From NCBI GenBank assembly GCA_003244125.1, contig QHBL01000337.1:2670-15367 (forward strand): a stretch of DNA of 12,698 nucleotides, written 5' to 3'. The stretch comes from Chthoniobacterales bacterium (GTDB taxonomy: Bacteria > Verrucomicrobiota > Verrucomicrobiae > Chthoniobacterales > UBA10450). Both the position numbers and the translations under genes were made by a program. The notes below the pieces were generated by a model. That model did not search any database, was not told where the DNA came from, and saw only the letters and a program-made list of their open reading frames with translations. Positions 1 to 6,108 of this stretch are shown piece by piece (the stretch's first letter is position 1; each line of letters starts with the position of its first letter).

Positions 1-1119
1 CACGAAAACGTGCGCCGATTTCGATACAGCTTCGGGGTGACTGTGCGCGAAGTGTACGACGACAACATCAACATTAGCCACTCCCAGCGCGTTTCGGATT
101 TCTACACCGCGATCGAGCCGGGCATTCATCTCGGCTTCGGCGACGTGGGCAGCGATAGCTTTAACTCCCTCGGCTTTGATTATATTGCCAGCATTTATTT
201 GTTTGCGAAAACGTCCAGCCGCAACGCGGTCGAGCACCTGATTCGGTTGTCGGGACAGCACCGGTTTGGAAAGCTTTCCGTTGGTCTGAGTGAAGATGTA
301 CGCATCCTTGATGGCACGAGCATTAACAATTTGTCGAATACGACCGGTGTCCAGGCCAATACGGATGCAGGCGGCAGCGCAGCGGTCAACACTTACACTT
401 CCAACCTCAGCGCCAGCTACGACCTCAGCGGCAAGAGTTATCTAAGCAGCAACGCCAGCTACTCGGTCTCCGATTATCAGGACAACAACCTGATTAGCTC
501 GCAATCCATTAACAGTAACCTGTTCTTCAATTACGTTTACAGTCCCAAGCTCACTCTCGGCGCGGGCGTGACTCTCGGCTATACCACTTCGGATCAGGCA
601 AACTCCGGCGAAACTTTCGAGCAGCTAAATCTGCGAATAAACTACATTCCGGGCGGCAAGTTGAGCCTGAGCGCATCCGGTGGCGTGGAAGTGCGCCAGT
701 TTGGGACTGGCCGTGGCAATTATTTTGCGCCCGTCTATGAGCTGGCGGTGATGTATCAACCTTTTGATGGCACCAATATTATGCTCAGCGGCAGTGGGCG
801 AACCAATACCTCGGCTTCCACCGCCGGGCAGGATTACGGTTCCTACACGATCAATCTCAATGTCATGCAGCGCTTTTTCCACCGCATTTACTTAAGTGTA
901 AACTTGGGCTATTCGAAATCGAGCTATTTTAGTACAATCAATGACGTGAGCGGCACCAGAGCAGACAATTACTTTTATTTCGAACCGGCGGTGGATTTGA
1001 ACATCACCCGTTTCTGGACCTTCGGCTTTTACTATCTCTATCGCGAAGACGCCAGCGACCTGGCGCAATTCAGTTTCTACGATAATCAAATCGGTCTGCG
1101 TTCCACCCTCACCTTCTAA
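1..1119 (+). CDS. Outer-membrane beta-barrel protein of polysaccharide locus (5' partial)
   Basis: The reading frame is open from base 1 (codons for H-E-N before the GTG at 10), so the true start and signal peptide probably lie upstream of the window. The visible 370 or so residues are almost all alternating hydrophobic/polar beta-strand sequence, rich in Y, F, N, S and G, with short turn regions. The C-terminus is S-T-L-T-F: a terminal phenylalanine is the usual recognition signal for outer-membrane beta-barrel assembly. The early R-E-V-Y-D-D-N-I motif resembles the first strand of BBP2_2-type barrels found in exopolysaccharide loci. Its stop is 2 bases before the Wza-like gene, so the two are surely co-transcribed. 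I infer a role as an outer-membrane channel or partner for polysaccharide export. A structural or unrelated porin role cannot be excluded. The barrel assignment is strong; the exact function is not. Confidence 0.82.
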   Translation, partial: HENVRRFRYSFGVTVREVYDDNINISHSQRVSDFYTAIEPGIHLGFGDVGSDSFNSLGFDYIASIYLFAKTSSRNAVEHLIRLSGQHRFGKLSVGLSEDVRILDGTSINNLSNTTGVQANTDAGGSAAVNTYTSNLSASYDLSGKSYLSSNASYSVSDYQDNNLISSQSINSNLFFNYVYSPKLTLGAGVTLGYTTSDQANSGETFEQLNLRINYIPGGKLSLSASGGVEVRQFGTGRGNYFAPVYELAVMYQPFDGTNIMLSGSGRTNTSASTAGQDYGSYTINLNVMQRFFHRIYLSVNLGYSKSSYFSTINDVSGTRADNYFYFEPAVDLNITRFWTFGFYYLYREDASDLAQFSFYDNQIGLRSTLTF

Positions 1120-1121
1120 CC

Positions 1122-1796
1122 ATGGTTAAACGATTCTTCCTTTGCCTATTTCTTGTTAGCTGCGCGGCTTTCGCGCAATCGCCCGCGCCCTCCAGCGCCG
1201 CACGGGCCGAGCCTGCGCGGCCCACATTTCTACCCACCCCTTCGACTAACTTTACCACCAACCAATCTCTTCCCGCCGGCGTGAGCGCACCCTCGGGTTA
1301 TGTCCTGAGCGCGAACGATCAGATCGCGGTCGATGTTTTCGGCGAAGACGAGTTGCGCACCAGCGGCCGTCTCAATGCCGAAGGTAATCTCGCCGTGCCT
1401 TTGCTGGGTTCGGTTCATCTCGCCGGCCTCAGCCTGACCCAGGCGGCAGCGCGACTCACTCAAATGTATGGTCGCGATTATCTGGTCAATCCGCGTGTCA
1501 ACGTCATGCTGGTGGGTTACGCCAAACGCCGCTTCACCATGCTGGGTCAGGTCAATCGCCCCGGTAGTTACGAAATGCCCGATGGCAGCCCCGAGGGCGT
1601 GGACCTGCTCGAAGCGGTCGCCATGGCCGGCGGTTACACTCGTATCGCCGCGCCGGAACGCGTCAGTGTGCGGCGGCGCGCCAGCGGTCGTGATGAGATC
1701 GTCAAGGTAGATGCCAAACGACTCGCGCGCGGAAGCGGCGCCGGCTTTACTGTTTTGCCCGGCGACACAGTTACCGTCGGCGAAAGCATCTTCTAA
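1122..1796 (+). CDS. Short Wza/OPX-type polysaccharide export protein (Poly_export + SLBB)
   Basis: A 224-residue periplasmic/outer-membrane polysaccharide export protein. The N-terminus (MVKRFFLCLFLVSCAAFAQS) is a secretion signal. It fits a lipobox L-V-S-C with the cysteine at 14, or signal peptidase I cleavage after A-F-A at 18. A proline/serine-rich linker runs to about residue 57. Residues 58-134 match the Poly_export domain (G-Y-V-L-S-A-N-D-Q-I-A-V-D-V-F-G, then G-x-I/L-x-V-P-L-L-G), and 137-222 an SLBB domain (M-L-G-Q-V-N-R-P-G-S-Y, V-L-P-G-D-T-V-T-V). The protein ends there. E. coli Wza is roughly 380 residues, with further domains and a C-terminal amphipathic helix that makes the outer-membrane pore, so this protein cannot form that pore alone. 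It lies 2 bp after the beta-barrel gene and 50 bp before the Wzc-like gene, a clear operon. No strong Shine-Dalgarno sequence was seen. Confidence 0.93.
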   Translation: MVKRFFLCLFLVSCAAFAQSPAPSSAARAEPARPTFLPTPSTNFTTNQSLPAGVSAPSGYVLSANDQIAVDVFGEDELRTSGRLNAEGNLAVPLLGSVHLAGLSLTQAAARLTQMYGRDYLVNPRVNVMLVGYAKRRFTMLGQVNRPGSYEMPDGSPEGVDLLEAVAMAGGYTRIAAPERVSVRRRASGRDEIVKVDAKRLARGSGAGFTVLPGDTVTVGESIF

Positions 1797-1846
1797 TTTC
1801 TGCTAATGCGCTTCTCTTCGCTCTGTAGTAGAATTGTCGTCGCTCC

Positions 1847-4306
1847 ATGACTACGCCCCCCGCGTCTCCTTCTCGCCCCCTTAATCCGGCAATCGACGTC
1901 ATGCTCGAGCCGCAGCGCGGTTTTAATCTGCGCCAATTTTTCCACGCTTTGCTCGAGCGCATCTGGATCGTCGCGCTTTGCTTGATCGCCGGTCTTTTCA
2001 TTGCGCTCGGCTATCTCGGCAAAACACCGAAAACCTATCAATCGCACGCCGTCCTCGAAGTCGATTTCCAGGAACCGACCTTTGTGACCGGGGAGGATTC
2101 GCCCATGCGCATGCGTTCCATGTTCCTGGCCAGCCAGGAAGCGCTCCGCACGATCGAACAAAATTTGACTAACCGCCAGATGCTCGCGCGCGTGATTCGC
2201 GCGGAAGGTTTGGCCGATGACAACGGCAAGGCATTGCTTGGCAGAGCCAGAAGTGCGCCCGCCACACCTTCGCCGGCGAAGACTAACCCATCCTTGCGCA
2301 CTCAGCCAAATCTCGTCGAGGGAATGAATTTCACTCCACTGGAAGAAGCATTGGCCGGCGCGCTTTCAGGAATGGTAAAGGCTACTATTCGGCGCGGCAC
2401 GCGTTTGATTGACCTTTATGTTACCAACGGCGATCCCGTGATGGCGCAGCGCCTGGCTGAGGCGGTTGGTCGCGAATATATCCGCAACTCCATCGAGCGC
2501 CGCGCCTCCTTTAGCCAGGATACCTTGCGTTATTTGCTGGAGGAAGAAGAGCGCCTGAAAGCTAACCTGCAAAAGAGCGAAGCAGCCGTTGCCGACTTCA
2601 AAGAAAAAACTCCGGACGCGTTGCAACTCGGCGGCGGCACCACCTCCACTGGTAGTCAAACCGGCAGCGGCTCCGGCGCGGGCGGAACGCGCGGTGGAAT
2701 TGTGGAAGACAAGCTACAGGACCTAAGTAGCAAGCTTACCGCGGCCAAGACCGATCGCCTGCGGCTCGAAGGTGAGCTACAACAGATCGAACAGGCGGGC
2801 GACGATATCGATCAATTGGTAGCCATCCCGAGTATCTCGGCCTCGGCGCTGGTCGCTGAAGCTCGGCGCAATGTCACTACCATCCAGGCCGAGATCGGCA
2901 CCCTCGCGCTTCGTTACAAGGACAAACATCCGCGCATGATGGCTGCCAAGGCCGCTCTGCGCGAAGCGAACGAAGCGCTCCGACGCGCCGCCAAAGCGCA
3001 ACCACCATTGTTACGAAACGCGATTGCTCAAGCCAAAACCACCGAAGCAAACCTGCAAAGCCAGTTGCACGAACAACAAGGAACCGCGGTAGCTTTAAAT
3101 CGTGCTGCCATCGGCTACCAGGAACTTGCCCGCCAGGCCGAGAGTGATCGCGCTCTTTACGAAAGCGTCCTGCGCCAAATCAAATCCACTGACCTGACGA
3201 AGGATGTGAAAGCGAACGCGGTCAGCGTGGCGGAGCACGCGGTTGTGCCGCGTTCGCCAGTTAGCCCGGTGCCGGGAAAGACCATCCTGTTTGGCCTGCT
3301 TGGAGGGTTAGCGGTGGGGTTGGCTTTCGTTTTTGGGGCAGATGCGCTCGATCGCTCGATCAAGACCGTCGATCAAGCAGAAGCAGTCCTGGGTTTGCCC
3401 GTGCTGGCGGCGATTCCCGAAACGAAATCGAGCGAAGCCGAACCAACGGACGACAAACGCTCTCATCCCCGTGAAGCGGCCAAGTATCGATTGGTGCACG
3501 AAGCGCCCGGAGGCGTGATTGCCGAAGGGTTTCGGAACTTGCGGGCCGCTCTTTCTTTGCTCGGCCCGGAAGTGGAACGCCGTGTTTTCCTATTTACCAG
3601 CGCGCTGCCGAATGAAGGCAAAAGTTTCACCAGTGTGAACTACGCCCTCTCCCTCGCGCAGCAAGGTTTCCGTGTCTTGTTAGTCGATGGCGACCTGCGC
3701 CGGCCGAGTGTTCACAAAATTTTTGGAGATAAACTTGGTAAATCGGAGAAGAACCAGCCTGGAGTAGTCGATTGCCTGGTGGGTAACAGCTCGCTCGAAG
3801 AAGCGATGCAGCTAGTTGCCAGTGTAGAAAGCGAGTCGCTTAATCGGGCTCGCGGTCGCGACCCGGGCGAATCGACCGGGCAACTATTCACTCTCGCCGG
3901 CGGTCAGATCGCTCCCAACCCAGCAGAGTTACTCGGCAGCGACTGCTTTCAAAAGCTTATCCAGGAAGCGGTCAAAATGTTTGATCGCATCGTTGTCGAT
4001 ACCGCGCCGGTCCTTGCCGTCAGCGACACGTTGCTCATGATTCCGTACGCCCACACCAGTTGCATGGTCGTGCGTGCTGGGAAAACCCCGCGCAACGCCA
4101 TCAATCGCGCCCTTTCTCTCATGAGCGCCGCGAATGTTCGACCAGCCGGCCTGGTGTTGAATCGTCTTCCGCGCCGCCGCGGCGCCGGCTACTATTACTA
4201 CTATGCCTCCCACGGTTACGGGAGCGAGAACGGTCCCTACGGCGGCGCCCAATACGATCGCCACCATCGCGCCTCCAGCTCAAGTAATGGCGCCGAAGGA
4301 ACGTAG
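1847..4306 (+). CDS. Wzc-like polysaccharide co-polymerase / BY-kinase (tyrosine autokinase)
   Basis: An 819-residue inner-membrane fusion of a Wzz chain-length domain and a cytoplasmic bacterial tyrosine kinase. A Wzz-type segment surrounds the first membrane helix (about 40-57). Long coiled-coil periplasmic helices follow (about 220-450), broken by a Gly/Ser-rich linker at 262-284. A proline-rich P-x-x-P-V-x-P-V-P motif leads into the second helix (about 480-498). The kinase carries Walker A (N-E-G-K-S, Lys592), Walker A' (V-D-G-D-L-R-R-P, Asp614/Asp616) and Walker B (I-V-V-D-T-A-P, Asp718). The tail has five consecutive tyrosines (782-786) plus Tyr791, 798 and 803, the typical autophosphorylation cluster. 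Cycling of tail phosphorylation is known to control polymer assembly in this family; a cognate phosphatase is not in the window. The TAG stop (4304-4306) lies inside a palindromic repeat. The start is the ATG at 1847; no clear ribosome site precedes it. Confidence 0.95.
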   Translation: MTTPPASPSRPLNPAIDVMLEPQRGFNLRQFFHALLERIWIVALCLIAGLFIALGYLGKTPKTYQSHAVLEVDFQEPTFVTGEDSPMRMRSMFLASQEALRTIEQNLTNRQMLARVIRAEGLADDNGKALLGRARSAPATPSPAKTNPSLRTQPNLVEGMNFTPLEEALAGALSGMVKATIRRGTRLIDLYVTNGDPVMAQRLAEAVGREYIRNSIERRASFSQDTLRYLLEEEERLKANLQKSEAAVADFKEKTPDALQLGGGTTSTGSQTGSGSGAGGTRGGIVEDKLQDLSSKLTAAKTDRLRLEGELQQIEQAGDDIDQLVAIPSISASALVAEARRNVTTIQAEIGTLALRYKDKHPRMMAAKAALREANEALRRAAKAQPPLLRNAIAQAKTTEANLQSQLHEQQGTAVALNRAAIGYQELARQAESDRALYESVLRQIKSTDLTKDVKANAVSVAEHAVVPRSPVSPVPGKTILFGLLGGLAVGLAFVFGADALDRSIKTVDQAEAVLGLPVLAAIPETKSSEAEPTDDKRSHPREAAKYRLVHEAPGGVIAEGFRNLRAALSLLGPEVERRVFLFTSALPNEGKSFTSVNYALSLAQQGFRVLLVDGDLRRPSVHKIFGDKLGKSEKNQPGVVDCLVGNSSLEEAMQLVASVESESLNRARGRDPGESTGQLFTLAGGQIAPNPAELLGSDCFQKLIQEAVKMFDRIVVDTAPVLAVSDTLLMIPYAHTSCMVVRAGKTPRNAINRALSLMSAANVRPAGLVLNRLPRRRGAGYYYYYASHGYGSENGPYGGAQYDRHHRASSSSNGAEGT

Positions 4307-4422
4307 CCGCGTCTCTGCGAGGCGTTTTCTCTAGCCGCGTCTCGGTAATGCGTTTCTGTAGCCACTTCTCCGTGAGACGCGAAACCGGAGATCGGATGTA
4401 GGCACGTTCTATAGTAGACGTG
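4303..4422. repeat. Cluster of GTAGCC/CGTCTC palindromic repeats (four copies, decaying)
   Basis: Four copies of a short imperfect palindrome follow the Wzc-like gene: 4303-4324, 4332-4352, 4358-4380 and a degenerate one at 4398-4422. The consensus is GTAGCC plus one or two bases, then CGTCTC, a 3-base loop and GAGACG. In copy 1 the arms CGTCTC/GAGGCG still pair with one G-T wobble. Copy 3 has a longer tail (GAAACCGGAG) shared with the copy at 6049-6086. The first copy overlaps the stop codon of the Wzc-like gene. Function is unknown; such REP-like units can act as transcript ends or mRNA stabilisers. Confidence 0.75.
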
Positions 4423-4428
4423 TTCCTT

Positions 4429-4471
4429 CGTCATCCCGAATCCCGAGCCTTTTCAGGGTGAGGGACCTCTC
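4429..4471. repeat. Possible dispersed repeat (GTCATCCCGA ... AGGGACCTCTC)
   Basis: The stretch starts CGTCATCCCGA and ends GAGGGACCTCTC. It resembles a dispersed intergenic repeat that I recall from several soil bacterial genomes. Only one copy is in this window, so repeat status rests on recollection, not on the sequence itself. The rest of the 4307-4640 gap holds the palindromes listed separately and a 16-base near-palindrome, AAAACCAAATGGTTTT, at 4548-4563. No gene was seen in this gap. Confidence 0.3.
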
Positions 4472-4570
4472 AAACGAAGCGCAACTCTTCGAGCTAAGAA
4501 AATTCCTTCGCCTTCCTCCCGACTCGGCACAACAAAACAATCCATCAAAAACCAAATGGTTTTCGCGCTT

Positions 4571-4594
4571 GTAGCCACGTCTCTATGAGACGTG
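4571..4594. repeat. GTAGCC/CGTCTC palindromic repeat, single well-formed copy
   Basis: GTAGCC is followed by the hairpin CACGTCTC-TAT-GAGACGTG (4576-4594), a perfect 8-bp stem with a 3-base loop. It lies between the convergent Wzc-like gene and the O-antigen ligase-family gene, 47 bp beyond the stop of the latter. It has no U-run, so it is not a classical intrinsic terminator, but it could form an RNA hairpin at the 3' end of the - strand transcript. Confidence 0.75.
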
Positions 4595-4640
4595 CGTCCA
4601 CTTCTCGTCCCTTGCGCGCGGCTCACAAACCTCGTCTCCA

Positions 4641-5969
4641 TCACTTCCGTTCACATATTCCCAGACAGACCGCGGCATACAATTGAATCGACGCAATCTG
4701 AAGCGGAAAATCCACCACCGCATGAATCAACACCCCGGCCAGAGCGATCACCGCAATTCCCGTTATCGTTCGATACCTCGGCAACAGTTGCCTTGACCGC
4801 CGCCAGATCGCGCGAGCTCCCGCGCCCGTCGCGCCAACTATCAACGCCACCCAGCACACCATCCCGGCCCAGCCCCACTCGATGATTGTTTGCAAATAAT
4901 CTTCGTGCAGAAATCGCCACGTCCCGGCCAGATCGATGCTATAACGCGGAAAAACCACCCGAAATGGCCCCGGCCCAAATCCGAACCAGCCCGCCTCCTT
5001 CGCCGTCTGCCACCCGAATCGCGCCGCATCTCGCCGCCCGCCTCCCGGGTCGGGGCCGCTCTCGATCTGCCAACGTGCCAGCGCTCGCGTCCATTGACTC
5101 GAGTAAGCGATCGCCAGAATCGCCAGTACCAGCAGAAACACGAATGCCGCCGTCACTTTCCACGAACGTTGCGCTGCCCGCCTTCGAAATGAAGGCAAAA
5201 AAAACATCAGCAACAAAAACAGGAGCAGGCCGCCAATCAATTGTGCTGCGCGCGAAGTATTCGCCATGATCGCCACCAGATCGATCACCGCGAAGGAAAT
5301 CAGCAGCGCGCGCCGGAGTGGATGATCGTTCCTTTCCATCCCGCGCAGTGCCAGCCCCGCCGCGAAGGGCCAGGTGAGATTTTGGAACGCTCCCGCGTTC
5401 GCGTGATAAACATAGGTCGCGAAGAAAGTAAGCGATGGCGGCTCCGGGCCCAGGTGCTTCTTCCAAAAGATTACCTCCGCTCCCGTCGCTTTTTGCAGCA
5501 ATCCCAGAACCGCGATGGAAGTTCCCGCCAGCGCCACCATCCACCAAAGCTGAATCACGAACTCCGGCTCCCGCATCGAGTCAGCTACAAACGAAATAGT
5601 GGCAAGTAACAGCGTGATACGCACCATCATCGCCGCGCTTAACAAATGATCGACCGACCCCGCCGCATTGGGAAACAGCGGCTGGATTGGAACGAAGAGA
5701 TCGTACTCATAATCATGGGTCGCGTTCGCATTAATCACCATCCACCATCCAAGACATAAAATGAGAGTGACAACGACAGCCGCATACGGTGACAGGCGTG
5801 GCCGGCGGCGATCGACAAGTAACTCAATTCCCCAGCACCCAACCATTGCCAGCAGTAGATAGTTAAGGGCGTTGATCGCCCATGCTTCCGTGGCGCCATA
5901 AGCCCACGGCGCGAAAACAAGCGCACCAAACAAAATCCAGCGAGCGCCGTATCGAAAGATTGCCTTCAT
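4641..5969 (-). CDS. O-antigen ligase / Wzy-type polymerase family membrane protein
   Basis: A 442-residue polytopic inner-membrane protein with about ten to twelve hydrophobic helices, of the Wzy_C (O-antigen ligase/polymerase) family. These enzymes transfer undecaprenyl-linked glycan either to lipid A core (ligase) or to a growing chain (polymerase) on the periplasmic face. Family marks visible are Y-H-A-N-A-G at 188-193, N-T-S-R-A-A at 237-242, the periplasmic loop R-x-G-W-Q-T-A-x-x-x-G-W-F-G-F-G-P-G-x-F (about 317-336), H-E-D-Y-L-Q at 355-360 followed by E-W-G-W-A-G, and H-A-V-V-D-F-P at 416-422. I chose the ATG at 5969. A GTG at 5990 would add seven residues but lies inside a palindromic repeat. 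The gene is downstream of the WcaJ-like gene on the same strand (139 bp gap) and convergent with the Wzc-like gene. Polymerase versus ligase cannot be decided from sequence; in this context polymerase is favoured. Confidence 0.88.
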   Translation of the reverse strand: MKAIFRYGARWILFGALVFAPWAYGATEAWAINALNYLLLAMVGCWGIELLVDRRRPRLSPYAAVVVTLILCLGWWMVINANATHDYEYDLFVPIQPLFPNAAGSVDHLLSAAMMVRITLLLATISFVADSMREPEFVIQLWWMVALAGTSIAVLGLLQKATGAEVIFWKKHLGPEPPSLTFFATYVYHANAGAFQNLTWPFAAGLALRGMERNDHPLRRALLISFAVIDLVAIMANTSRAAQLIGGLLLFLLLMFFLPSFRRRAAQRSWKVTAAFVFLLVLAILAIAYSSQWTRALARWQIESGPDPGGGRRDAARFGWQTAKEAGWFGFGPGPFRVVFPRYSIDLAGTWRFLHEDYLQTIIEWGWAGMVCWVALIVGATGAGARAIWRRSRQLLPRYRTITGIAVIALAGVLIHAVVDFPLQIASIQLYAAVCLGICERK

Positions 5970-5981
5970 CGTCCCGGCCCA

Positions 5982-6105
5982 TGTAGCCACGTCTCCGCAA
6001 GCCGTGCACGCATCTTCTCATCGCCACGTCTCTGTGAGACGTCTTCTTGTAGTCGCGTCTCTGTGAGACGCAAAACCGGAGGACGGGGCGGAGCCGCGGC
6101 TACAG
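5982..6105. repeat. Compound palindromic repeat element with inverted ends
   Basis: This 124-bp block fills almost the whole gap between the two - strand genes. It contains three GTAGCC/CGTCTC units: 5983-6006 (degenerate), 6021-6042 (perfect 7-bp hairpin ACGTCTC-TGT-GAGACGT) and 6049-6071 (perfect 7-bp hairpin GCGTCTC-TGT-GAGACGC). Its outer ends are TGTAGCC (5982-5988) and GGCTACA (6098-6104), exact inverted repeats, the right one preceded by the palindrome AGCCGCGGCT (6092-6101). The left end overlaps the alternative GTG start of the ligase-family gene. It looks like an aggregate of, or a small non-coding element built from, REP-like units. Confidence 0.7.
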
Positions 6106-6108
6106 AAC

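Noticed and set aside
1829..1834. TAGAAT as a -10 box for the Wzc-like gene
   Set aside because: No acceptable -35 box at 16-18 bases upstream, and the 50-bp spacing suits co-transcription with the Wza-like gene.
4548..4563. AAAACCAAATGGTTTT as a terminator between convergent genes
   Set aside because: Seven-base arms with only two bases between them are too tight for an RNA loop, the stem is AT-rich and there is no following T-run.
4303..4600. Possible CRISPR-like array from recurring GTAGCC units
   Set aside because: Units are degenerate, unevenly spaced and internally palindromic, with no constant repeat-spacer rhythm and no cas gene nearby; they fit REP-like repeats.
4939..5547. 202-codon open frame on - strand
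   Set aside because: Same strand as, but out of frame with, the ligase-family gene; Gly/Arg-rich shadow with no family marks.
5970..5990. GTG start adding seven residues to the ligase-family protein
   Set aside because: The GTG lies in a palindromic repeat; the ATG at 5969 gives a normal N-terminus leading into the first helix.
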